From: an uncultured Clostridia bacterium
Lineage (GTDB): Bacteria; Bacillota; Clostridia; Christensenellales; Aristaeellaceae
Assembly (NCBI GenBank): GCA_934631985.1
Contig: CAKTYE010000102.1
Location: forward strand, 1 to 6,468
Reading direction: 5' to 3'
DNA length: 6,468 bases
In this document: in pieces, positions 1 through 5,892 of the stretch
Position numbering within the stretch: the first letter of the stretch is position 1
How the letters are laid out: each line of letters begins with the position of its first letter
The notes under the pieces: generated by a model
What the model was told of the DNA's origin: nothing
The model's input: the letters and a program-made list of their open reading frames with translations, nothing else
The model's database searches: none
Program-made: the position numbers and the translations under genes

Positions 1-1345
1 TTGCCTTTTCATCCTCCTGCGCAGGCTCCTGCGGCGGGAGCTTGCTGACCAGCGCAGATTCCACGCGATGGTCGGAAAGCTCCTCCACGCGGATGTGCAG
101 GCCCGCCGCATCCACCTCGGGATGGGTGCCGTCCTGGGGGATGGTGGTGAACTGATCGAAGATCAGACCGCCCAGCGTGTCGTAATCCTCCTCGGTGGGC
201 AGCTCCACGTCCAGCGCTTCGGAAAGCTCCTCCAGGCTGACGCTGCCGCTTACCCGCCAGAGGTTATCCTCCAGCTTTACAATGTCCGCATCGTCCTGCG
301 GGTCGGTCTCGTCGTAAATGTTGCCGACGATCTCCTCCAGCAGGTCCTCCATGGTGACGATGCCGCTCATGCCGCCGTATTCGTCCACCACGATGGACAT
401 ATGGATCTTCTTTTGCTGCATGTCGCGGAAAAGCACGTCCGCCTGCACGGTCTCGGGAACAAAGTACGCCTCGCGCAGCAGCTCCTGCAGGGGCTTCGGA
501 TGCTCCGCGTGGTTGTTCAGCAGGAAATCGCGGGTGTTCAGGATGCCGACAATGTCGTCCATGTCCTTGTCATAGACGGGGAAGCGGCTCAGGCCCGTGT
601 CCAGGATGGTCGCAATGATGGTGTCCTTCGTATCGTGAATGCTCAGGCTGGTCACGTCGGTGCGGTGGGTCATCACATCCTCGGCAGAGCGATTGTTGAA
701 CTCGAAGATGTTTTCGATCATTTCCTTCTCATTCTCTTCGATCGCGCCGCTTTCACCGCCCATGTCCACCATGGCGCGAATTTCCTCCTCGGTCACTTCC
801 TCGGGCTGCGCGTTGGGATTGATGCCCAGCAGACGCAGTACGCCGTTGGTGCTTTTGCTCAGCAGCCATACGATGGGGCGGAAAATTTCCGCCAGCACCA
901 GAATGACGCGCCCGCTCAGCTTGGCGACCTTCTCCGGCTGCTGCATGGCGATGCGCTTGGGAACAAGCTCGCCCAGCACCAGGGTGAAGAAGGAAAGGAT
1001 CAGCGTGATGAGGATGACGCACAGGGTGTTCAGCAGGGTGGGATCGATGGACGCGCCGGCGTTCAGGATGGCCTGAGACAGTCGGTTGGCAAAGTTTTCC
1101 GCAGCAAAGGCGCTGCCTAGGAAGCCCGCAAGGGTGATGCCGACCTGGATGGTGGAAAGAAAGCGGTTGGGGTTATCCGACAGCTGCAGCAGCATGGCGG
1201 CAACTTTGTCGCCCTCCTCCGCCTGATGGTGGAGCTTTGCGTCGTTCAGGGAAAGGATCGCGATCTCTGTGGCGGCAAAGTAAGCGTTGACCAGGATCAG
1301 CAGTAATTGGAACAGTAGCGGGCCGCCTATGGGGTCGGGTGCCAA
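1..1345 (-). CDS. HlyC/CorC-family membrane protein (CNNM/DUF21 + CBS pair + CorC_HlyC), 3' end cut by window edge
   Basis: Translating the minus strand from TTG at 1345 gives 448 codons with no stop before the window edge. Residues about 1-180 form the CNNM (DUF21) transmembrane domain: hydrophobic segments near 10-32, 62-82, 105-128 and 145-165, plus the family signature GELVPKR at 125-131. Two CBS modules follow (about 220-275 with SRFPVYDKDMDDIVGIL, and 285-340 with SIVVDEYGGMSGIVTMEDLLEEIVG). A CorC_HlyC domain covers about 355-435. The acidic, proline-rich tail (PPQEPAQEDE) suggests only a few residues are missing. The family (YhdP/YrkA/CorC/CNNM) is linked to Mg2+/Co2+ efflux or homeostasis, with CBS domains sensing nucleotides; some members carry the older label haemolysin C. 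TTG is chosen because AAGGAGG (1354-1360) sits 8 nt upstream and the protein begins right at the first membrane segment. It has its own promoter. The domain family is certain; the transported ion is not. Confidence 0.95.
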   Translation of the reverse strand, partial: MAPDPIGGPLLFQLLLILVNAYFAATEIAILSLNDAKLHHQAEEGDKVAAMLLQLSDNPNRFLSTIQVGITLAGFLGSAFAAENFANRLSQAILNAGASIDPTLLNTLCVILITLILSFFTLVLGELVPKRIAMQQPEKVAKLSGRVILVLAEIFRPIVWLLSKSTNGVLRLLGINPNAQPEEVTEEEIRAMVDMGGESGAIEENEKEMIENIFEFNNRSAEDVMTHRTDVTSLSIHDTKDTIIATILDTGLSRFPVYDKDMDDIVGILNTRDFLLNNHAEHPKPLQELLREAYFVPETVQADVLFRDMQQKKIHMSIVVDEYGGMSGIVTMEDLLEEIVGNIYDETDPQDDADIVKLEDNLWRVSGSVSLEELSEALDVELPTEEDYDTLGGLIFDQFTTIPQDGTHPEVDAAGLHIRVEELSDHRVESALVSKLPPQEPAQEDEKA

Positions 1346-1394
1346 AGAAAATTCCTCCTTTACAAATACGGGGATGTAAAAACTACCAGTTTCT

Positions 1395-1418
1395 ATTATA
1401 GCACAGACAGGGAAAAAA
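1395..1418 (-). promoter_or_regulatory. Promoter of the CorC-like gene
   Basis: On the minus strand a perfect TATAAT -10 box lies at 1395-1400. The -35 position 17 bp upstream reads TTCTTT and is poor, being made from the T-tract of the preceding gene's terminator. Transcription would start near 1388, giving a short leader of about 43 nt ahead of the TTG start. The gene therefore probably has its own transcription unit even though it follows the NYN gene on the same strand. Confidence 0.6.
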
Positions 1419-1456
1419 AAGAAGGGGGAGGACGGCGTTCAAAAAAGCCGCCTCCC
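1413..1456 (-). terminator. Intrinsic terminator of the NYN-domain gene
   Basis: Seven bases after the TAA stop of the NYN gene, the minus strand reads GGGAGGCGGC (1447-1456), a 10-nt loop TTTTTTGAAC, then GCCGTCCTCCC (1426-1436). This is a GC-rich stem of 10 pairs with one bulged base. It is followed within a few bases by TTC and a run of eight T (1413-1420). Stem plus T-tract fits Rho-independent termination. The T-tract overlaps the -35 region of the downstream promoter. Confidence 0.8.
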
Positions 1457-1463
1457 TATTTGC

Positions 1464-2462
1464 TTACAATAGTTTGATGAGCATCGTTTTCTGCTCGTCC
1501 ATTTCCACCACCAGCATGCCCTCCTTTTCAAGCTGCTTCATAATGTCCGAAAAGCGCTTGAAGCCGATAGCCCGCTCGTTGAAATTGGGATAGGTGGTGA
1601 GAATATCCGCCTTGAGGATGGAGGGATTCACCCGGTCGAAGCCGCCGTCCTTGTAGGCCTTCAGCTGGGCGGCAAAGGCTTCCCGCCAGTTCTCCCGCGT
1701 CAGCTGCGGGGCGGTCTCCTGCTCGGCAGTGTTCAGGCTGACCATCACGTTGAAATTATCGTTCTTGATTTTCAGATTGCCGAACTTCGCCGCCAGATTG
1801 GTCAGCAGCTTGCCGAAGGTGGCGCAGCCGTAGGCCTTTTCATTGAAGTCCGGACGCAGACGCAGCAGCACGCCCTTCAATTCACTGGCGTACATTTCAT
1901 CCTTGTCGGACTGCTCCTCAAAAATGGAGCAGAGCAGCTTGTTTAGCTCGGCCTCGTCCATGCTCTCCTCGCTGCTGGCCTGCTTGCTGCGCTTGCTGGC
2001 GGCGGGGGTAGACACCTTGCGCCCGCCTACGCTTTCCAGAAACTGGAACTCGTTGCAGGCGTTGATGAAGATGGTGCTGGCGGCTTCGCTGCGGCTGATG
2101 CCCAGCACAAACTTGCCCATGGCCTTCAGCCGACCCACCAGCGGCGTGTAGTCGCTGTCACCGCTGACGATGCAGAAGCTGTCGATCAGCTCGTTTTTAT
2201 AGGCGACCTCCAGCGCATCGATGACCAGCTGGATGTCCGCGTTGTTCTTCTGAGAAATGCCGTAGCGCAGGGAAGGCACCACTGTAAAGGTGTTGCTGAG
2301 CAGAATTTCCTTCAGGTCGCTGAAGCGGTCGGTGTAGCCGTACACCTTGCCCAATAAAATATCGCCGCGAATTTTGACCTTTTCCAGAATGCTGTTCAGC
2401 GTGGCGACCTTTGCGCCGCAGTTTTCAAGGTCAACAAAAATGGCAAATTTGGAGGTACTCAG
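1464..2462 (-). CDS. NYN-domain (LabA/DUF88-like) putative ribonuclease with two LOTUS/OST-HTH-type domains, CTG start
   Basis: From CTG at 2460-2462 the product is 332 aa. Residues 1-145 are a PIN-like NYN domain: strand 1 KFAIFVDLENCG carries Asp11, the mid domain has NNADIQLVIDAL (Asp76), and SGDSDYTPLV gives Asp102/Asp104. Together these acidic residues make the metal-binding nuclease site of the family. After a Ser/Lys-rich linker (about 147-168), residues 170-245 (SELKGVLLRLRPDFNEKAYG...F..LL) match an OST-HTH/LOTUS domain. A second, similar unit at 255-332 has ILKADILTTYPNFNERAIGFKRFSDIM. NYN-LOTUS proteins are seen as RNA-cleaving or RNA-regulating factors; the target here is unknown. 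Start choice: ATG, GTG or TTG do not occur in frame before strand 1. The first TTG (2354) would delete Asp11, while CTG lies 8 nt after AAGAGG (2471-2476). Alternative: a one-base indel in the T7 run that separates it from ATG 2507-2509. No clear own promoter is seen; read-through from the gntR gene is possible. Confidence 0.88.
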   Translation of the reverse strand: MSTSKFAIFVDLENCGAKVATLNSILEKVKIRGDILLGKVYGYTDRFSDLKEILLSNTFTVVPSLRYGISQKNNADIQLVIDALEVAYKNELIDSFCIVSGDSDYTPLVGRLKAMGKFVLGISRSEAASTIFINACNEFQFLESVGGRKVSTPAASKRSKQASSEESMDEAELNKLLCSIFEEQSDKDEMYASELKGVLLRLRPDFNEKAYGCATFGKLLTNLAAKFGNLKIKNDNFNVMVSLNTAEQETAPQLTRENWREAFAAQLKAYKDGGFDRVNPSILKADILTTYPNFNERAIGFKRFSDIMKQLEKEGMLVVEMDEQKTMLIKLL

Positions 2463-2476
2463 GAAAAAAACCTCTT
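2460..2476 (-). promoter_or_regulatory. Ribosome binding site and CTG start of the NYN gene
   Basis: The minus strand reads AAGAGG (2471-2476), a spacer of seven T and one C (2463-2470), then CTG (2460-2462). Spacing of 8 nt is ideal. This decides the start because an in-frame TGA lies only a short way upstream and no standard start codon comes between it and the first beta-strand of the domain. The CTG overlaps a TGA (2459-2461) that ends a 16-codon ATG reading frame beginning at 2509, giving a CTGA junction. Confidence 0.5.
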
Positions 2477-2524
2477 TTCGTTTTCAATGTTTTCAATTTC
2501 TTTAAGCATACATAAATCGCTTGG

Positions 2525-2665
2525 GAAAGACCTCATCCGTCGCTGTGGCGACACCTTCCCCAGAGGGGAAGGCGAAGGGGCCTCGATGCGGGGCAAGGGA
2601 GGAGAATTATTGCCTTCCCCTCTGGGAAAGGTGGCTGAGCATCGCGAAGCCGGATGAGGTTTTTC
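2525..2665. repeat. MITE-like inverted-repeat element
   Basis: The ends are inverted copies: GAAAGACCTCATCCG at the left (2525-2539) and, read on the other strand, GAAAAACCTCATCCG at the right (2651-2665). A second pair of arms inside, 2552-2573 and 2612-2633, matches at 21 of 22 bases. Each of these is itself nearly palindromic around CCTTCCCC-AGA-GGGGAAGG, so alternative cruciforms or hairpins can form. No protein is encoded. CGCTT occurs just outside both ends (2518-2522 and 2668-2672, 2 bp from each end), a possible target duplication. From memory, elements starting CCTCATCCG with CCACCTTCCCC inside are abundant in gut Clostridia; I could not search. It begins downstream of the gntR stop and may also act as that gene's terminator on the minus strand. 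Confidence 0.8.
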
Positions 2666-2681
2666 GACGCTTACAGCGTTC

Positions 2682-3398
2682 TTAAATACGGAAGGTAAAG
2701 CGGTCTCCGCGGATCAATTGCAGGGAGGTATGCAGGGGATGCCCGTTCTGGTCGTAAATGGCTTCCCGCAGGCACAGCAGCGCTTCGCCGGAGTCCACTG
2801 CCAGCAGCTTGGCCTGGGCCGGGGTGGCATGGCACAGGGAAATATCATGCACGGCCTGCTTCGGCTCCACATCCTTTTCTGCCAGCAGCGCATACAGCGA
2901 ACCGGACAGGTCAGCATCCATCAGCCAACCGTAGCTGGCGGGGAAGCGGTTCGTTTCCAGCATGACGGGCATGTCGTCCGCCAGACGCAGGCGCACGATC
3001 TCAAGGGTCTGCTCCCCGGCGGGGATGTTCAGCTCGCTGGCGTCCGGCTCCTCCGGGTAGACCCACTGGGCGTGGATCAGCCGGGTGGAGGGGGTGCAGC
3101 CCATGACGCGGCATACGTCGTGGAAGCTGTTCACATCCCGCAGATCCTTGCGGATGCGGGGAACGCCCACAAAGGTGCCCTTGCCCTGATGACGGTTGAG
3201 CAGCCCCTCCTGCGTCAGCTCCGCCAGCGCCTTGCGCACGGTGACGCGGCTGACCTGATAGGTATCGCAAAGCTCCTGTTCGGAAGGAATGCGGCTGTGA
3301 ACCGGGTAGACCCCACTTTGAATATCGCTGCGCAGCTTTTGGATCAGCTGCTTGTACAGCGGGCTGTAGCTGTCCGTGTTCAGAATCTGCTTCTTCAT
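2682..3398 (-). CDS. GntR-family (HutC/UTRA subfamily) transcriptional regulator
   Basis: The product is 238 aa, the usual length for this subfamily. Residues 11-78 form the GntR winged helix-turn-helix: SPLYKQLIQKLRSDIQSG, IPSEQELCDTYQVSRVTVRKAL and the wing QEGLLNRHQGKGTFV are all canonical. Residues about 95-235 are a UTRA effector-binding domain, with LEIVRLRLADDMPVMLETNRFP and the ending PLHTSLQLIRGDRFTF. UTRA domains usually bind small metabolites such as sugar phosphates or amino-acid derivatives and relieve repression. The ATG at 3396-3398 is supported by AAGGAG 8 nt upstream; longer in-frame extensions would include its promoter and look non-coding. The gene is divergent from a glycosyltransferase operon and shares a regulatory region with it, so autoregulation and control of that operon are likely. 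The ligand cannot be inferred. Confidence 0.93.
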   Translation of the reverse strand: MKKQILNTDSYSPLYKQLIQKLRSDIQSGVYPVHSRIPSEQELCDTYQVSRVTVRKALAELTQEGLLNRHQGKGTFVGVPRIRKDLRDVNSFHDVCRVMGCTPSTRLIHAQWVYPEEPDASELNIPAGEQTLEIVRLRLADDMPVMLETNRFPASYGWLMDADLSGSLYALLAEKDVEPKQAVHDISLCHATPAQAKLLAVDSGEALLCLREAIYDQNGHPLHTSLQLIRGDRFTFRI

Positions 3399-3425
3399 GC
3401 TCCACACTCCTTGCTGAATAATATC

Positions 3426-3455
3426 AGTATACCATTCTTTGCCTGAAAATGCCAT
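3426..3455 (-). promoter_or_regulatory. Promoter of the gntR-family gene
   Basis: The minus strand carries ATGGCA (3450-3455) as a -35 box (4 of 6), an 18-bp spacer and TATACT (3426-3431) as a -10 box. The start of transcription would be near 3419, about 20 bp from the ATG, leaving just room for the AAGGAG site. The -10 box lies in TGGTATACTGAT, whose first seven bases match the TGGTATA half-site known for some HutC-family operators (DasR/PhnF type). Binding there would give autorepression; this is inference. Confidence 0.6.
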
Positions 3456-3461
3456 AGCTTT

Positions 3462-3475
3462 CTGGACAAATCCAG
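3462..3475. promoter_or_regulatory. Perfect palindrome in the divergent promoter region (candidate GntR operator)
   Basis: CTGGA-CAAA-TCCAG is a perfect inverted repeat with 5-bp arms and a 4-bp centre. It covers the -35 box of the glycosyltransferase promoter (TGGACA at 3463-3468) and lies 6 bp upstream of the -35 box of the regulator gene. A dimeric regulator bound here would block the plus-strand operon. Its identity as the GntR site is inferred from position only. Confidence 0.45.
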
Positions 3476-3491
3476 GGGGGAAGGGTACAAT
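3463..3491 (+). promoter_or_regulatory. Promoter of the glycosyltransferase/HD operon
   Basis: TGGACA (3463-3468, 5 of 6 to TTGACA), a 17-bp spacer and TACAAT (3486-3491, 5 of 6) make a strong sigma-A type promoter. Transcription would start near 3498, about 34 nt ahead of the GTG start. This placement also rules out the longer reading frame that opens at 3439, since that start would lie upstream of the promoter. Confidence 0.75.
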
Positions 3492-3531
3492 AGAGCGCGT
3501 AAGTCTGCAACACAGGAGAGGAAGTGCGTCC

Positions 3532-4302
3532 GTGAAGGAAGCTGCAAGCGTTTCAGCCTGCATTGTGCTGTACAACTCCGGGGAGCAGGTGCTGGAAACA
3601 GTGCGCTGCCTGGAGGAAAGCGAGGTTCGCCCGGAGCTGTTTGTGGTGGATAACTACATGAAGGACGGGATGGGCGAACGTATCGCAAAGACCTGGCCGC
3701 AGGTGCATTATCTGCCGCAGCAGGAAAATCTGGGCTTTGGGCGGGGCAACAACGTGGTGCTGCCGCAGCTGACCAGCCGCTATCACCTGTTGTGCAACCC
3801 GGACGTGACCTTTCCCAAGGCTCTGCTGGGTCGCATGACGGCCTGGATGGATGCGCACCCCGAGGCGGTCATCCTGACTCCGCGGGTGATGAATCAGGAC
3901 GGCACCGAGCAATTCCTGCCCAAGGGCGAGGTAACGGTGCGCCACCTGCTGGGCGGTCGGCTGGAAAGGCTGGGCGGCTGCTTTCGGCGCTGGCGGCGGG
4001 AATATACGCTGGCGGATGAGACCATCACCGCGCCGCGGGCAGTGCAGTTTGCCACGGGGTGCTTTCTGCTGATCCGCACAGAGACGTTCCGGCAGCTGGG
4101 CGGCTTTGACCCGCGCTTTTTCCTTTATCAGGAGGACACCGACCTGAGCCGCCGCGCATCGGCGCTGGGACAGATCGTCTACCATCCGGAGATGGTCATT
4201 ACCCATGCGTGGGCGCGGGAGAACACCCGCACCCTGCGGGGCAATCTGCGTCAGGTTCAGTCCATCTTCAAGTATTTCCACAAATGGGGGTGGAAATGGT
4301 GA
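3532..4302 (+). CDS. Family 2 glycosyltransferase, WbbL/rhamnosyltransferase-like
   Basis: From GTG at 3532 the product is 256 aa. The GT-A fold signatures appear in order: SACIVLYNSGEQVLETVRCL (8-27), FVVDN (37-41), the nucleotide-sugar segment ENLGFGRGNN (65-74), the metal-site motif LLCNPD (86-91), ATGCFLLIR (174-182) and GGFDPRFFLYQEDTDL (190-205), followed by a late H225. This is the pattern of GT2 enzymes annotated as dTDP-rhamnosyl or related transferases in O-antigen, capsule and wall-polysaccharide synthesis. There is no membrane segment, so it should work at the inner face of the membrane. GTG is preceded by AGGAGAGG (3514-3521). One oddity is VVDNYMKDGM where most relatives have VVDNASxDGS. 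It is first in an operon and overlaps the next gene by a few bases. Donor sugar and acceptor are not determinable from sequence. Confidence 0.9.
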   Translation: MKEAASVSACIVLYNSGEQVLETVRCLEESEVRPELFVVDNYMKDGMGERIAKTWPQVHYLPQQENLGFGRGNNVVLPQLTSRYHLLCNPDVTFPKALLGRMTAWMDAHPEAVILTPRVMNQDGTEQFLPKGEVTVRHLLGGRLERLGGCFRRWRREYTLADETITAPRAVQFATGCFLLIRTETFRQLGGFDPRFFLYQEDTDLSRRASALGQIVYHPEMVITHAWARENTRTLRGNLRQVQSIFKYFHKWGWKW

Positions 4303-5231
4303 TCGAGGTGCTGCTGGCCTGCTACAACGGGGAGAGATACCTCCCGGTGCAGCTTGCTTCTCTGGCGGGACAGACGGATGTGGACTTCCGCGTGCTGATG
4401 CAGGACGATGGTTCCACAGACGGCACGCGGGCGCTGCTGGAAAAGCAGACGGCGGATGCACGCTTCCGTTTGGTGGACGACCCGTCCCCGGCGCGGCTGC
4501 ACGGCGCGGTGGGCAACTTCTGGAGCCTGCTGGGGCAGGCCACGGAGGACTACACGGCCCTGTGCGATCAGGATGACTGCTGGTTCCCTAACCGCCTGCG
4601 GGACGGCATGGCGGCGATGCAGGCGGCGGAGCTGCGCTGGGGCAAGCATACGCCGCTGCTGATCCACAGCGACGCGCAGGTGGTGGATGCGGCGGGGCAG
4701 GTATTGCAGCCGAGCTTTTTCCGCCATCAGGGGTGGAACCCGCAGGCGGTGCAGCTTTCCCGGCTGCTGGTGCAAAACAACGTCACCGGCTGCACGGTGC
4801 TGATGAACCGCCCCCTGCGGGAGCTGGCGCTGGCCCATGGCAGCCCTGCCGACATGTACATGCACGACTGGTTTCTGGCGCTGACGGCGGCAGCCTTCGG
4901 GCATGTGGTGTGCGTGCCGCACCCGCTGGTGCAGTATCGGCAGCACGGCGACAATGAAATGGGGGCCAGCGGCGCGAACCTTGCGGTTCGAGGTGCCAAA
5001 GCGCTTTCCGCCCGGGAAAAGGGCAAAAAGCGCATGGAGCTGACCTTCCGCCACACGGCGAGCTTCGCCGAGGCGTATGACGGTGTGCTGCCACAGGAGG
5101 CTGCGCAGGTGGTGCGGCGCTATCTGGCGCTGGAAAAAAAGCCGAAGCTGCTGCGCATGTGGGGCATGGAGCGTGGCAATTACCGCATGCAGAGCTTCAT
5201 TACCCGGGCGGGGCAGCTGATCTTCTGCTGA
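4296..5231 (+). CDS. Family 2 glycosyltransferase, RgpB-like
   Basis: The product is 311 aa from ATG at 4296. The N-terminal GT-A domain shows EVLLACYNGERYLPVQLASL (4-23), QDDGSTDGT (36-44) and the DxD-type motif LCDQDDCW (89-96). Further on come NNVTGCTVLMNR (161-172), MHDWFLAL (189-196), which probably holds the catalytic base region, and VQYRQHGDNEMGA (213-225). This set is typical of GT2 enzymes grouped with RgpB-type alpha-L-rhamnosyltransferases of streptococcal and clostridial wall polysaccharides. The start overlaps the stop of the upstream gene by 7 bp, or by 4 bp (GTGA) if GTG 4299 is used; GGGGGTGG just upstream can serve as ribosome binding site. This indicates translational coupling. 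An earlier in-frame ATG at 4284 lacks a ribosome binding site. The C-terminal 80 residues (AREKGKKRMELTFRH onward) are helical and basic. Sugar specificity is inference. Confidence 0.9.
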   Translation: MVIEVLLACYNGERYLPVQLASLAGQTDVDFRVLMQDDGSTDGTRALLEKQTADARFRLVDDPSPARLHGAVGNFWSLLGQATEDYTALCDQDDCWFPNRLRDGMAAMQAAELRWGKHTPLLIHSDAQVVDAAGQVLQPSFFRHQGWNPQAVQLSRLLVQNNVTGCTVLMNRPLRELALAHGSPADMYMHDWFLALTAAAFGHVVCVPHPLVQYRQHGDNEMGASGANLAVRGAKALSAREKGKKRMELTFRHTASFAEAYDGVLPQEAAQVVRRYLALEKKPKLLRMWGMERGNYRMQSFITRAGQLIFC

Positions 5232-5266
5232 ACGTTCAGGCGATTTGTTGGAAAGGATGATGACAA

Positions 5267-5833
5267 ATGTTGACGATGGAGCGGGCGAAGGAACTGATCG
5301 ACACCATGGTGACGGAGCCGCACCTGATCGTGCATGCGCTTAGTGTGAGCGCCGCCATGCGGGCCATGGGCCAGCACTTCGGCGAGGATGCGGAGCATTG
5401 GGCCGCCGTGGGCTATTTGCATGATTATGACTATGAGAAATACCCTGACGAGCATTTGGACCACACGGCTGAGCCGCTGCGGGCCGCAGGCGTGGACGAG
5501 GAGGAGATTCGCGCCATTCTGAGCCACGGCTACGGCCTGCGCAACGATGTGGAGCCGCACACGCTGATGGAAAAAAGCCTGTACACGGTGGACGAGCTGA
5601 CCGGCATCATCCAGGCCTGCGCCCGCATGCGTCCCCATGGCATTGTGGACTTGGAAATTTCCAGCTTTATGAAGAAATTCAAGGACAAGCACTTTGCCGC
5701 CAAGTGCAACCGTGAGCTGATCAAGAACGGCTGCGCCATGCTGGGCATGGACGTGAAGGACGCTGCGGCGATCTGCATTGAAGGCATGAAGCCCTATGCC
5801 AAGGAGCTGGGCCTGGAAGGCACGGAAGCGTAA
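5267..5833 (+). CDS. HD-domain metal-dependent phosphohydrolase
   Basis: The product is 188 aa. It carries the HD-domain metal ligands in order: His23 (PHLIVHALSVSAAM), His52-Asp53 in VGYLHDYDYEKYPDEH, His87 in AILSHGYGL and Asp109 in YTVDELTGII. Small HD proteins of this kind, often about 180-190 aa, are common in Clostridia as unassigned hydrolases. Likely substrates are nucleotides or other phosphate compounds, but none can be named. ATG 5267 has AAGGA at 5253-5257 with 9-nt spacing. It starts 35 bp after the second glycosyltransferase and has no separate promoter that I can see, so it should be the third gene of the operon. It is followed directly by a strong terminator. A link to glycan synthesis is only contextual. 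Confidence 0.88.
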   Translation: MLTMERAKELIDTMVTEPHLIVHALSVSAAMRAMGQHFGEDAEHWAAVGYLHDYDYEKYPDEHLDHTAEPLRAAGVDEEEIRAILSHGYGLRNDVEPHTLMEKSLYTVDELTGIIQACARMRPHGIVDLEISSFMKKFKDKHFAAKCNRELIKNGCAMLGMDVKDAAAICIEGMKPYAKELGLEGTEA

Positions 5834-5844
5834 AAGCGTACAGC

Positions 5845-5885
5845 AAAACCCCCGCCGCGGGGGAAAGTCCTGCGGCGGGGGTTTT
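5845..5885. terminator. Bidirectional intrinsic terminator
   Basis: AAAACCCCCGCCGC (5845-5858) and GCGGCGGGGGTTTT (5872-5885) are perfect 14-base inverted arms around a 13-base loop. The A-run on one side and the T-run on the other let the same hairpin end transcripts from both directions. It lies 11 bp after the HD gene stop on the plus strand and 7 bp after the Mop gene stop on the minus strand, so it separates the two convergent units. Confidence 0.92.
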
Positions 5886-5892
5886 CATGCCC

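Noticed and set aside
68..1120. 350-aa plus-strand open frame antisense to the CorC-like gene
   Set aside because: It has no ribosome binding site or recognisable domain and is a low-complexity His/Gln/Val-rich shadow of a clear minus-strand gene in high-GC DNA.
2464..2470. Programmed -1 ribosomal frameshift heptamer in the T7 run
   Set aside because: In the upstream frame the codons are AGG-TTT-TTT-TCC, so tandem tRNA slippage would mispair at one of the two sites; a CTG start explains the frame more simply.
2718..3446. 242-aa plus-strand open frame across the gntR gene
   Set aside because: It is antisense to a canonical GntR/UTRA protein and has the Gln/His-rich composition of a shadow frame.
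3439..3531. N-terminal extension of the first glycosyltransferase
   Set aside because: It would begin upstream of the promoter at 3463-3491 and adds no conserved sequence; the GTG at 3532 has a ribosome binding site.
3553..4461. 302-aa minus-strand open frame under the glycosyltransferases
   Set aside because: It spans two well-supported plus-strand genes and its Pro/Ala/His/Gln composition matches no family.
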